Source: Streptosporangium saharense (GTDB taxonomy: Bacteria > Actinomycetota > Actinomycetes > Streptosporangiales > Streptosporangiaceae). Taken from it: a stretch of 64,000 bases of DNA. The position numbers and the translations under genes were made by a program. This document shows positions 36,240 to 44,854 of the stretch, one piece after another. Position 1 is the stretch's first letter; each line of letters begins with the position of its first letter. Below the pieces are notes generated by a model. That model was not told the DNA's origin and made no database searches. It was given only the letters and a program-made list of their open reading frames with translations. The stretch covers positions 310,001-374,000 of the forward strand of contig NZ_JACHJP010000003.1 in assembly GCF_014203715.1 (NCBI RefSeq), in the 5' to 3' direction.

Positions 36240-37262
36240 TCAGAACAGCGTCGCGGCGCGTTCGAGCACGTCCAGGAAGATCGTCGCGGTGAGCGCGAAC
36301 CCCTGGTTGTAGCGGGCGTCGGTGTCGATCACCTTCCCGGCGGCGACGGCGGGCAGCCTGGCCCACACCGGGTTGGCGGCGGTCGCCTTCCGCCAGGCGG
36401 GGTCGCTCACCTGCGCGATGATCAGGTCCGCCTCGTCGAGGCGGCCGAGCTGCTCGGCGGACAGCGACAGCCCGTTCTCCGCGTCGTGGTCGTCCCTGAA
36501 CGGCAGGTCGAGGCCCGCCTCGGCGCACACGGTCGTGGTCAGGGTGCGCCGGTGCACCAGGAAGCCCGACTCGGCGTAGACGCCCAGCACGATCTTCCTG
36601 CCGCCGAGCCGCTCCCGCAGCAGCGGCCGCAGCGCGGCCAGCCTGGCGTCGTAGTCCCTGGTCGCCGCCCGGCTCTGTTCGGTACGGCCAAGCTGGGCGG
36701 ACTGCCGGTCCAGCGCGGCACGCCAGTTGACCGGGGCGTCCCGGTAGGGCGGCACGTCGTCGCCGACCACGAGCAGGGGCGCGATGGTGGCCAGGCGCTC
36801 GTTGCCGTACCAGTCGCTCCGGTAACCGTAGGCGTTCATCACGATCAGGTCGGGGTCCAGGCCGAGCAGCCGCTCGAAGTTGACCCTGTAGTCGCCCGCG
36901 GTGTTGACCGGCTGGGCGGTCTCGATCGTCCGCCCGGGGAACTGGAAGCCGATCCTCTCGCCGGGGAACCAGAAGTTGCCCGCCCCGACGATCGGATAGC
37001 CCATCAGCATCGCGAACTCCAGATCGACCCGGCCGTCGAGCACGACGACCCGCCGGGGGTCCTTCGGCACCTGCCCGGTGAAGCCGTCCCAGCCGTAGCG
37101 CAGGGTGCCGCCCCCTGACGTGCCCTGGGCGCGCGGCTCCTCTGACCCACATCCGGCGAGTACGGCGGAGGCCGCCAGGACGGCACCCGCGCCGAACAGC
37201 CCTCGGCGGGTGAGGTCGTCCACGATCCGCTGCCACTCGGCGTCGTGGACGCGGGGGCTCAT
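36240..37262 (-). CDS. ferric-siderophore-binding lipoprotein 2
   Basis: 340 residues from the ATG at 37262. N-terminal export signal with twin Arg (LTRRGLFGAG) and a lipobox (AVLAGC), so probably Tat-exported and lipid-anchored. The rest is a FepB/FecB-type periplasmic binding fold: PKDPRRVVVLDGRVDLEFAM, LGLDPDLIVMN, LIIAQVSDPAWR and the last-lobe VIDTDARYNQG. It sits 5 bases downstream of a second, distinct binding protein in the same operon, so the two receptors may recognise different siderophores and share one permease. Confidence 0.9.
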   Translation of the reverse strand: MSPRVHDAEWQRIVDDLTRRGLFGAGAVLAASAVLAGCGSEEPRAQGTSGGGTLRYGWDGFTGQVPKDPRRVVVLDGRVDLEFAMLMGYPIVGAGNFWFPGERIGFQFPGRTIETAQPVNTAGDYRVNFERLLGLDPDLIVMNAYGYRSDWYGNERLATIAPLLVVGDDVPPYRDAPVNWRAALDRQSAQLGRTEQSRAATRDYDARLAALRPLLRERLGGRKIVLGVYAESGFLVHRRTLTTTVCAEAGLDLPFRDDHDAENGLSLSAEQLGRLDEADLIIAQVSDPAWRKATAANPVWARLPAVAAGKVIDTDARYNQGFALTATIFLDVLERAATLF

Positions 37263-37267
37263 GGTCC

Positions 37268-38248
37268 TCACGCGGCCGCCACCTTCGTGTAGAGCGCGTC
37301 CCAGCCGTCGGCGACCTTCGGCGCCGTGTAGATCGAGCCGTAGTAGACGTCGCCTTCGAGCAACGTCACCGCCCCGCGCTTCACGGCGGGAAGCCTGCGC
37401 CACAGCGGGTGGGACATCAGGGCGTCGAAGTCCGCCTGGCTGCCGTTGATCATGAAGCCCCGGCAGTCGGCGATGCGGTCGAGCTGCTCCATGCTGAGCC
37501 CGTTCTCCGCGGAGGAGAACAGCTTGGCCTCGGGGGAGGTGCCGCCGAGTTCCTGGAGCGTGGCCGCGGTCGGCAGCAGTCCCTTGTCGGTGCTCCACGT
37601 GCTGCTGACGTAGACCTGTCCCTCGTCGGGGAGGTAGGAGATCGCGGCGACCTTGGAAGCCTTGATCAGGTCGCCGTGGCGGTTCTTGATCTCGGCCATC
37701 CGCGCGTCGTAGTCGGCAGTCAGCTTCGCCAGGCGGTCGGTGCGCCCGAGCCAGGTGGCGAGCCTGGTCAGGTTCTCCCGCCAGTGGATCATGAAGTCGG
37801 TGGTCAGCACCGGGGCGATGCTCCTGAGCTTGTCGTCGGGCCACCACTCGCCGCCCGCGTGGCAGCAGACGATCAGGTCGGGGCCGAGCGACAGGATCTG
37901 TTCGAGGTTGGGCTTGTCGCTCAGGAAGGGCACCCCGGGGTCCACGGGCACCCAGGGTCTGGCCTTGCTGTGGTTGTAGCCGATCACTGGCAGGCCGAGC
38001 GCGAGGGCGGGTTCGAGGTCCACCCGCGAGTCCACCGCCACGACCCGTCTGGGGTCGGTGGGGATGGCGTAGCTGCCCAGGGGGGTCGTCACCGTCCGGG
38101 TCGTCGGCGCGGCGGCCTTCTTCTCCGGCTCCTCGGGGCCGGACTCGCGGGAGCACGCGCTCAGCAGTCCGGTCGCGGCCAGTGTGGCCGTCATCCCCAG
38201 GAATCCCCGCCTGGTCGGCGTGGTGGCCGGATGTGGTCCTGCCTTCAC
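37268..38248 (-). CDS. ferric-siderophore-binding lipoprotein 1
   Basis: 326 residues from a GTG at 38248 with AAGGAGG upstream. Tat-like signal (TPTRRGFLGM) and lipobox (GLLSAC). FecB-type fold with IPTDPRRVVAVDSRVDLEPAL, LSLGPDLIVCCH and LPAVKRGAVTLLEGDVYYGS. First gene of the operon, immediately downstream of the iron box at 38277-38295, so it should be made when iron is scarce. It aligns with its neighbour over the full length by pattern but differs in most residues. Confidence 0.91.
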   Translation of the reverse strand: MKAGPHPATTPTRRGFLGMTATLAATGLLSACSRESGPEEPEKKAAAPTTRTVTTPLGSYAIPTDPRRVVAVDSRVDLEPALALGLPVIGYNHSKARPWVPVDPGVPFLSDKPNLEQILSLGPDLIVCCHAGGEWWPDDKLRSIAPVLTTDFMIHWRENLTRLATWLGRTDRLAKLTADYDARMAEIKNRHGDLIKASKVAAISYLPDEGQVYVSSTWSTDKGLLPTAATLQELGGTSPEAKLFSSAENGLSMEQLDRIADCRGFMINGSQADFDALMSHPLWRRLPAVKRGAVTLLEGDVYYGSIYTAPKVADGWDALYTKVAAA

Positions 38249-38276
38249 CGCGTGTCCTCCTTGATGGCCGATTTGA

Positions 38277-38295
38277 TTAGGTATGCCTTACCTAA
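38277..38295 (-). promoter_or_regulatory. IdeR/DmdR iron box at the siderophore operon
   Basis: TTAGGTATGCCTTACCTAA has the 19-base layout and both TTAGGT/ACCTAA arms of the actinobacterial DtxR/IdeR/DmdR operator. It lies about 29 bases before the GTG of the first binding-protein gene, where bound repressor would block transcription when iron is plentiful. Confidence 0.85.
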
Positions 38296-38358
38296 TCTGG
38301 TGGATCACGGAAAGTCATCTGGGCAGGTGGACGAGTTGTCCCGGTTTTTGGACAGCCG

Positions 38359-39243
38359 CTATCTCCTTCGCTGACCCTCCAGGCCGAGTTCGGTGCCGTC
38401 GAGGGTGGAGAAGGTGCGGAAGTACACGGCCGGGGTGTGCCCGGTCACCTGCCGGAACAGGTCGATGAAGGTGCTGGGGTTGGCGTAGCCGAGCCGCCCG
38501 GCGACGACGGTGACCGGCCGCCCCGCCGCGATCTCGATCAGCGCGGTACGGATCCGCACGAGGATGCGCCACTGGGTCAGGCTCAGCCCGGTCTCCCGCA
38601 GGAAGCCGCGGGTCAGGGTGCGCGCGCTGAAGCCGAGCCGCAGCGCCCACTCCTGGGTCGTGCGGTCGTCCGCGGGGTCGGCGACGATCCGCTCGGCGAT
38701 CCCGCGCAGCCGCGCGTCGGCGGGCATGCGGATGTCCAGCGAGGCGGCCTGGACGGGACGCAGCAGGTCGACGGCGAGCCGCTGTAGCCGTAGCCGCAGG
38801 TCGGCGGGCATCTCCTCGTTCATGTTGTACAGCAGCAGCTCCCGCAGCACCGAGGTGAGCGCGATGCCGACGATGCCGTCCCAGCCGATGTCCGTGCGCT
38901 CGGGGGCGAAGCAGGTGGCGAAGGAGACGCTGCCCGACTCGGCGCGGACACGATGCGGGACACCCGCCGGGATCCAGATGCCCAGCACCGGGGGAACCAT
39001 CCAGAGCTGCCCCTCGGCCTCGACGGTCATCACCCCGCCGCCCGACCAGATCAGCTCGTGCTCGTGGTGGGCGTGGGTGTCCCACACCTCGGGCGTGTCG
39101 TTGTCGTACCGGCTTGAGGTGAGGAGCCACGGCTCGGGGACCATCCTGCCGGGCGGGGAGACAGGCTCACTCCAGACCGGAGGCTCCAGGGTGGGGGCGC
39201 CCCACAAACGGATGGTTGGTGCGGTTTGGCGGTTTACCGGCAT
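38359..39243 (-). CDS. AraC-family transcriptional regulator
   Basis: 294 residues. N-terminal cupin-like sensor domain (WDTHAHHEHELIWSGGGVMT, PAGVPHRV) and a C-terminal AraC double helix-turn-helix (about 185-275) with LRLGFSARTLTRGFLRETGL and VAGRLGYANPSTFIDLFRQVTGHTP. It lies between the siderophore operon (same strand, downstream) and the divergent ABC pair, with 55 bases to the latter. AraC regulators in iron loci often use the siderophore as co-inducer; that role here is inference from position. Confidence 0.9.
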   Translation of the reverse strand: MPVNRQTAPTIRLWGAPTLEPPVWSEPVSPPGRMVPEPWLLTSSRYDNDTPEVWDTHAHHEHELIWSGGGVMTVEAEGQLWMVPPVLGIWIPAGVPHRVRAESGSVSFATCFAPERTDIGWDGIVGIALTSVLRELLLYNMNEEMPADLRLRLQRLAVDLLRPVQAASLDIRMPADARLRGIAERIVADPADDRTTQEWALRLGFSARTLTRGFLRETGLSLTQWRILVRIRTALIEIAAGRPVTVVAGRLGYANPSTFIDLFRQVTGHTPAVYFRTFSTLDGTELGLEGQRRR

Positions 39244-39298
39244 GAAGTGTCAAAGTACCGCATTGCTGGCTGAACCCCAGAGTCCATAGCGTCGAAGA

Positions 39299-41200
39299 AT
39301 GCCCGTGGTTCCCCCAAATCCACCCATCCCTAACGCCACCCAGGACGCCATCACGCATGCCGTACGGGACACCCCCCGGGACGCCATGCAGGACGATTCC
39401 GCGCGGGACACCGTGGAGAAAGCCGCGCAGGCCGCCCCACGCGCCGCCGTACAGGACGATCCTGCGCAGGACACCGCGAAGGCCATCGTGCGCGATGCCG
39501 TACAGGATGACCCCGCGCGGAGCGTCGTGGAGGCCGTACAGGACACCACGCCCGCCGCTCCCCGGAACGCCGCCCGAGAAGTCCCGGAAACCCGGGAACC
39601 CCCGAAGGACCTCGGGCCAGGTGGGCTGATCCGGTACGCCTGTCTCGCCCACGGGCGTGGCCGTCTGCTGGCGGTCGCCGGCGCCGGGCTCGCGGGACAC
39701 CAGGTCGCCGAGGCGCTGGTGCCCGTGCTGATCGGGGTGATCGTCGATCGTGCCGTGGGCGGCGCCGACGTGGCCGCCCTGGCCGGGTGGCTCGGGGCGC
39801 TGGCCGCCGTCTTCGCCGGGCTGATCCTCTGCTGGCGGGTCGCGACCCGGCTGAACACGCGCGTGTACGTCTACGGCGAGCACGAACTGCGGCTGCTGGC
39901 CGCGCGCAGGATCCTGCATCCCCGGGGCATGGCGGTGACGCGGGCGCCCGGCGAGATCCTGACGATCTCGACGTCGGACGCCTCGAACGTCTCGGGCTTC
40001 TCCTGGGTCGTGAGCGAGCAGGGCGCCTGCGTGGCGGCCCTGGTGACGGCGGTCACGGCCCTCGCGCTGATCTTTTGGCCGCTGGCGCTGGGCGTGCTCG
40101 CCGCGACCGCCGCGCAGCTCGCGCTGGTCCACCGGCTGAGCCGTCCCCTGGACGAACGGGTGTATGCAGAACGCAGGCAGGCGGCGCGGGCGGGCACGCT
40201 GGCCACGGATTTCACCGTGGGGCTGCGGGTGCTGAAGGGCTACGGCGCCGAGGGCGCGGCGGCCGCCCGCTACCGTGACGCGAGCCGCGCCTCGATGCGG
40301 GCCGCGCTGGCGACCGCGGACGCCCAGGCGCGGCTGTCCGCGGTCAACGCGGGCGTCGCCGGGATCTTCCTCACCGGGATCGCCCTGGCCGCCTCGTGGC
40401 TGGCGCTGAACGGGACGATCACGGTCGGCGGGCTGGTCTCCGTGGTGGGACTGGCCCAGTTCGTCCGCTCGCCGATGGAGCAGCTCGGGTTCCTCGGCGC
40501 CGAGCTGGCGGCCAAACGCGGCTCGGCCCGCAGACTCGCCGAACTGCTGGCCACGCCGTACGCGACCTCCGAAGTGGGACACGTCGGCCCCTCGGAAGGG
40601 GAGCAGGGGCCGGTGCTGAGCGTGCGGGTCGGCGGGGAGACGATCGAGGCGCGTCGGGGCGAGTTGCTCGGGATCGACGCCGGGGACGCCGCCGCCGAAC
40701 TCCTTGACGTGCTGGCCTACCGCATCCCGGTCGAACCGGGCCGGTACCTGCTCGGCGGTGCCGACGCCGTACGGCTCGGCCCGGAACGGGTGCGTGAGCG
40801 GGTCTTCGCCCCGCCGCGTGAGGCGAGCGTCTTCACCGGCACCGTGGCGGACAACCTCGCCCGGGAGGGTTCCGACCCCGCCGCGCTCGCCGCCTCCGGT
40901 CTCGACGAGGTGCTGACCCACCTGCCGCACGGGCTGCGCTCCGAGGTCGGGGAACAGGGGCATCTGCTGTCCGGCGGCCAACGTCAGCGCCTGCTCCTGG
41001 CCCGCGCGCTGCACCAGCCGCAGCCGGTCGTGGTGCTGCACGAGCCGACGACCTCGGTGGACAGCGTCACCGAGCAGCGCGTCGGCCAGGCCCTGCGCGG
41101 CTTCCCGGACAGGACGATCATCCTGATCACCCGCAGTCCCGGCCTGCTGCACGCCTGCGACCGGGTCCTGCGTCCGGCGCTCGCGGGGGAGGGCCGATGA
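39299..41200 (+). CDS. ABC transporter half-subunit with lost Walker A
   Basis: 633 residues. After a repetitive 105-residue N-terminus rich in Asp, Arg, Ala and Gln, six helices form an exporter-type membrane domain (about 110-400). The ATPase domain is degenerate: where Walker A should be (454-465) the sequence is GELLGIDAGDAAAE with no GKS/T, and the Walker B Asp is His (H581 in VVVLHEPTTSVD). The signature LSGGQRQR (557-564) and the catalytic Glu E582 are intact. The next gene overlaps by four bases and supplies the complementary residues. No strong ribosome site precedes the ATG; the start could lie within the repetitive part. Confidence 0.88.
   Translation: MPVVPPNPPIPNATQDAITHAVRDTPRDAMQDDSARDTVEKAAQAAPRAAVQDDPAQDTAKAIVRDAVQDDPARSVVEAVQDTTPAAPRNAAREVPETREPPKDLGPGGLIRYACLAHGRGRLLAVAGAGLAGHQVAEALVPVLIGVIVDRAVGGADVAALAGWLGALAAVFAGLILCWRVATRLNTRVYVYGEHELRLLAARRILHPRGMAVTRAPGEILTISTSDASNVSGFSWVVSEQGACVAALVTAVTALALIFWPLALGVLAATAAQLALVHRLSRPLDERVYAERRQAARAGTLATDFTVGLRVLKGYGAEGAAAARYRDASRASMRAALATADAQARLSAVNAGVAGIFLTGIALAASWLALNGTITVGGLVSVVGLAQFVRSPMEQLGFLGAELAAKRGSARRLAELLATPYATSEVGHVGPSEGEQGPVLSVRVGGETIEARRGELLGIDAGDAAAELLDVLAYRIPVEPGRYLLGGADAVRLGPERVRERVFAPPREASVFTGTVADNLAREGSDPAALAASGLDEVLTHLPHGLRSEVGEQGHLLSGGQRQRLLLARALHQPQPVVVLHEPTTSVDSVTEQRVGQALRGFPDRTIILITRSPGLLHACDRVLRPALAGEGR
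39362..39560 (+). repeat. degenerate tandem repeats in the ABC gene 5' end
   Basis: A unit resembling GTACAGGACGATCCTGCGCA recurs near 39386, 39449 and 39500, with shorter versions near 39362 and 39536. Spacings (63, 51 and 36 bases) are multiples of three, so the frame is kept and the protein shows repeated QDDPA-type steps. Confidence 0.6.
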
Positions 41201-42951
41201 GCCAGGAGAGGCTGCCCGTCGCCTCGACCGGGGAGACCGTCCGTCAGGCGGTACGGCTGCTCGCCCGCCACAGGCTCCTGCTCGCTGGGACGGTCGTGGT
41301 GCTGCTGACGGGAACGGCCGCGGGCCTCCTCGTCCCCGCGCTGCTGGGCGCCATGGTCGACGCGGTCGTGCGCGCCGATCCCCTCCCGGCGCTGCTGTGG
41401 CCCGCGGGCGGGCTGCTGGCCGCGACCGCCGCCGGCGTCGCCCTCGGCCGGTGGGGCGCGGTCCTGCTGGCCAGGCTCACCCAGGGCGCGTTGAGCGAAC
41501 TGCGGGAGCGGGTGTTCGCCACCGCGCTCGCGCAGCCCGCCGCGACTGTCGAACGGGCGGGCAGCGGCGACCTCGTCTCCCGCGTCTCCGGCGACGCCGA
41601 GGCGGTGAACGTCGCCATCGGGCGGGTGCTGCCCTCCTGCCTGTCGGCGTCGTTCACCATCGCGCTGACCGTCGTCGGCATGGGCCTGCTCGACGGATGG
41701 TTCGTCCTGGCCGCCCTGATCGCGACCCCCGTCCAGTACGGCGCGCTGCGCTGGTTCCTGTCCCGCTCCGGCCCCGTCTACCGGGAGGGCCGCGCCGCGG
41801 AGGCCGAGCGGGGGCAGCGGCTCATCGAGACGCTCGGCGGCGCCACGACCGTCACCTCCCTGCGCCAGGGAGACCGGCACCTGTCCGAGATCGCCAGGAC
41901 CTCCGAGCACGCGATCGGCTACGACCTGCGCGCCGTACGGCTGCGCACGATCTTCTTCGGGCGCCTGAACATCGCCGAGTTCGCCGGGCTCGCCGCGGTC
42001 CTCGTCACCGGATACTGGCTGGTCACGACCGGTAGGGCGAGCCTCGGCGAGGCGACGGCCGCCGCGCTGTACTTCCACAACCTGTTCGCCCCGGTCGGGG
42101 CGCTGCTGTCGAACGTGGACGAACTGCAGGGAGCCGCCGCGGGCCTGGCCAGGCTGTTCGGCGTCACCGCCCTGCCCCTCCGGCGGGAGGACCATCCGAA
42201 GATCCCCGAAAGGTACGGCCCGGCCGTCGAGGTCGAGGGGGTGAGCCACTCCTACGTCCCCGGCCGCCCGGTCCTGCGCGGGGTGTCCCTGTCGCTGGAA
42301 CGGGGACGGCGGATGGCCGTGGTCGGGGCCAGCGGTGCCGGGAAGTCCACGCTCGCCAAGCTCGTCGCCGGGGTCCACCCACCCCAGGAGGGCCGCGTCG
42401 CGGTCGACGGCCTGGCACCGGCCGCTCTCTCACCCGCCGAACGCCGCGACCGGGTCGTGCTGCTGAGCCAGGAGGTCCACGTCTTCTCCGGCACCGTCGC
42501 CGACGACCTGCGCCTGTTCGCGCCGGACGCGAGCGAGGAGGAGATCCTGCGGGTCCTCGGCCTGCTCGGCGCGGACTGGGTCGGGGACCTGCCCGACGGG
42601 ATCCACACCGAGGTCGGCGCCGGGGGGCACCGCCTCTCCGCGGCGCGGGCGCAGCACCTGGCCCTGGCCAGGCTCGTGCTCGCCGACCCCCCGGTCGCCG
42701 TGCTCGACGAGGCCACCGCGGAGGCCGGGACCGTCGCCGCCGACCTGCTCGACCGGGCCTCGGAGGCCGCCCTGGCCGGGCGCACCTCGGTGGTCGTCGC
42801 CCACCGGCTGTCCCAGGCGGCCACCGCCGACGTCGTCGTCGTCATGGAGGACGGCGCCGTCGTCGAGCGGGGCACGCACGAGGACCTGCTGGCCGCCGGG
42901 GGCCGCTACGCGACGCTGTGGCGGGCGTGGTCGCGCGCGACACCGGCGTAG
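41197..42951 (+). CDS. ABC transporter half-subunit with lost signature motif
   Basis: 584 residues, ATG overlapping the previous stop (ATGA). Six-helix exporter domain (to about 320), then an ATPase domain with an intact Walker A (GASGAGKST, 377-385), Q-loop LLSQEVHVFSGT, Walker B VAVLDEAT (D504, E505) and H-loop VVVAHRLSQ. The signature, however, is LSAARAQH (from 480) instead of LSGGQ. It complements its partner exactly: one composite ATP site (this Walker A with the partner's LSGGQ) is complete and the other has neither. Probably a siderophore or peptide transporter given the neighbouring iron-uptake operon; direction of transport is not known. Confidence 0.9.
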   Translation: MSQERLPVASTGETVRQAVRLLARHRLLLAGTVVVLLTGTAAGLLVPALLGAMVDAVVRADPLPALLWPAGGLLAATAAGVALGRWGAVLLARLTQGALSELRERVFATALAQPAATVERAGSGDLVSRVSGDAEAVNVAIGRVLPSCLSASFTIALTVVGMGLLDGWFVLAALIATPVQYGALRWFLSRSGPVYREGRAAEAERGQRLIETLGGATTVTSLRQGDRHLSEIARTSEHAIGYDLRAVRLRTIFFGRLNIAEFAGLAAVLVTGYWLVTTGRASLGEATAAALYFHNLFAPVGALLSNVDELQGAAAGLARLFGVTALPLRREDHPKIPERYGPAVEVEGVSHSYVPGRPVLRGVSLSLERGRRMAVVGASGAGKSTLAKLVAGVHPPQEGRVAVDGLAPAALSPAERRDRVVLLSQEVHVFSGTVADDLRLFAPDASEEEILRVLGLLGADWVGDLPDGIHTEVGAGGHRLSAARAQHLALARLVLADPPVAVLDEATAEAGTVAADLLDRASEAALAGRTSVVVAHRLSQAATADVVVVMEDGAVVERGTHEDLLAAGGRYATLWRAWSRATPA

Positions 42952-42965
42952 CGCAGGCCGTACGG

Positions 42966-44192
42966 TCAGACCTCGCCCTTGGTCTCAAGGCGGACCAGCG
43001 CCTTGGCCATGGGGTGGGCGGTCAGCCCGATCTGCCACTCACGCGCGCCCAGCTCCCGCAGCCGGGCCGCGACGGTCTCGTCGTCGATGACGGCCGGAGG
43101 CTCCCAGGTCAGGCGGCGTACGGCATCCGGCTGGACGAGGTTCTCCGTCGGCATGTGGTGCTCGTCGGCGAGCGCGGCCACCACGGCCCTCGCGGCGGCG
43201 AGGCGCCTCGCGGCGACCGGGTCGCGGTCCATCCACCGGTTGGCGGGCGGCGGCCCGTCGCCGGGCGCGCTCGGCTGCGGGAGCTGGGACTCGGGCAGCG
43301 CGCGGGCCCTGCCGATCGCGGCCAGCCAGTCGCGCAGGTGCCTGCGGGCGCTGCGGCCGGTGAACGGGGGGATCTCGGTGAGCGCCTTGGTCGTGCGGGG
43401 CTGTTCGAGGGCTGCGGTGACGATCGCCGCGTCGGGCAGCACCCGGCCAGGCGCGAGGTCGGACTCCCTGGCCAGGCGGTCACGCAGCGTCCACAGCTCC
43501 CTGACCACGGCGAGGCCGCGCAGCGAGCGGACCTTGTGGATGCCCGAGGTGCGCCGCCACGGGTCGGAGCGCGGCGCGGGGGACCTGTGCGCCAGCACCG
43601 CGGCGAACTCCTCCTGCGCCCAGGGCAGCTTCCCGCTGGCGTCAAGCTCCCGGTGCAGGACGTCCCGCAGCTCGACCAGGACCTCGACGTCGAGTGCCGC
43701 GTAACGCAGCCAGTCCTCGGGCAGCGGCCTGGTGGACCAGTCGGCGGCCGAGTGGCCCTTCTCCAGCCTCAGGCCCAGGACGTTCTCCACCATCATCCCC
43801 AGGCCGACCCGCTCGTAGCCGAGCAGCCGTCCGGCCAGCTCGGTGTCGAACAGCTCACGGGGGTGGAAGTTCAGCTCGGCCAGGCACGGCAGGTCCTGGG
43901 AGGCGGCGTGCAGCACGATCTCGGCGTCGGCGAGCACCGCGTCGAGGTCGGACAGGTCGGGGCAGTGGGTCGGGTCGATCAGCGCGCTGCCCGCACCGGC
44001 GCGGCGCAACTGCACCAGGTAGGCGCGCCCGCTGTAGCGGTATCCCGAGGCGCGCTCAGCGTCGACGGCGACCGGCCCGGTGCCCTCGGCGAAGGCGCGC
44101 ACGACACGTGCGAGGTCGGCCTCGTCCTCGATGACGGGTGGGATTCCCTCTCGCGGCTCCAGCAGCGGAACGATGGTTGTCTCGTCGGTCAC
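42966..44192 (-). CDS. rnd: ribonuclease D
   Basis: 408 residues from a GTG overlapping the DUF3000 stop (GTGA). The DEDDy exonuclease residues are present: AVDAERASGYRYSG (D and E), HAASQDLPCL (D) and YAALDVEVL (Y and D). An HRDC domain follows at about 215-290, and a C-terminal region with a second HRDC-like fold. It trims 3' ends of tRNA and other stable RNAs. Its position next to DUF3000 and hemE is the standard actinobacterial order. Confidence 0.93.
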   Translation of the reverse strand: MTDETTIVPLLEPREGIPPVIEDEADLARVVRAFAEGTGPVAVDAERASGYRYSGRAYLVQLRRAGAGSALIDPTHCPDLSDLDAVLADAEIVLHAASQDLPCLAELNFHPRELFDTELAGRLLGYERVGLGMMVENVLGLRLEKGHSAADWSTRPLPEDWLRYAALDVEVLVELRDVLHRELDASGKLPWAQEEFAAVLAHRSPAPRSDPWRRTSGIHKVRSLRGLAVVRELWTLRDRLARESDLAPGRVLPDAAIVTAALEQPRTTKALTEIPPFTGRSARRHLRDWLAAIGRARALPESQLPQPSAPGDGPPPANRWMDRDPVAARRLAAARAVVAALADEHHMPTENLVQPDAVRRLTWEPPAVIDDETVAARLRELGAREWQIGLTAHPMAKALVRLETKGEV

Positions 44193-44785
44193 GTTCGGAA
44201 GGACTCCGGATCTTCGCGACGGCGTGGCGGCAGGCTCGCCACGTCGGGTGGCAGGGGTGGTATACCGGCCGCGAGGCACATCAGATCGCACCAGGCGGCG
44301 ACATGGCCGGAGAGGTCCTCCTCCAGCGGGGACCAGGAGGCGCGCAGCTCAAGCTCCGTGGTCACCGGGTCTCCGTCCTTGTTGCCGAAGCCCTCGGAAA
44401 CCGCCTTGGTGACGGTGCCTCCGGCGGCGGCGTAGGCGACGCCGTGCGCGTCGAGAGACTCGGTGAGCCAGCTCCACGCGACGGGGCCGAGCAGTGGATC
44501 CTCGGTGATCTCCGGCTCCATGTCGGCCCGGACGTAGGCGACCAGCCGGAACTGGCCGTCCCAGCCACGCTGGCCGTCCGGGTCGAAGAGCATGATGAGA
44601 CGGCCGACCGCGAGTTCGTCGTCGTCGCGGTAGACCGACGCGCCGATGGCGGCCGAGTAGGGGGCGAGGCGCTGTGGCGCCGGGATGTCCTCCAGCTCGA
44701 TCTCCGGCCTGACCTCGGCGGGACGCATGCTGGCCGCGGCCCGCGTGAAGGCGGCGGGAGCGGGCGGCGCGTCACCGGCGGTCAT
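44189..44785 (-). CDS. DUF3000 family protein
   Basis: 198 residues from the ATG at 44785 (an ATG at 44815 is possible). The family pattern is clear: FTRAAASMRPAEVRPEIELEDIPAPQRLAPYSAAIGASV, taken in segments, then GRLIMLFDPDGQRGWDGQFRLVAYVRAD and the closing EEDLSGHVAAWCDLMCLAAG. Members are found only in Actinobacteria, next to ribonuclease D and hemE; the function has not been determined. No membrane helix or catalytic motif is visible. Translationally coupled to rnd. Confidence 0.85.
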   Translation of the reverse strand: MTAGDAPPAPAAFTRAAASMRPAEVRPEIELEDIPAPQRLAPYSAAIGASVYRDDDELAVGRLIMLFDPDGQRGWDGQFRLVAYVRADMEPEITEDPLLGPVAWSWLTESLDAHGVAYAAAGGTVTKAVSEGFGNKDGDPVTTELELRASWSPLEEDLSGHVAAWCDLMCLAAGIPPLPPDVASLPPRRREDPESFRT

Positions 44786-44854
44786 ACCGGAAGCGTAGGT
44801 CGGAACTGAACGCATGGGGACCACTGGGGTGTGTGTAGGAGCCATCGGGACCGA

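Noticed and set aside
39299-41200. First ABC subunit as a decayed pseudogene
   Set aside because: Frame is open over its full length, the LSGGQ and catalytic Glu are intact, and the partner's defects complement it exactly.
28000-42951. Siderophore or antibiotic biosynthetic cluster
   Set aside because: No NRPS, NIS synthetase, PKS or tailoring enzymes; only transport, regulation and reduction genes are present.
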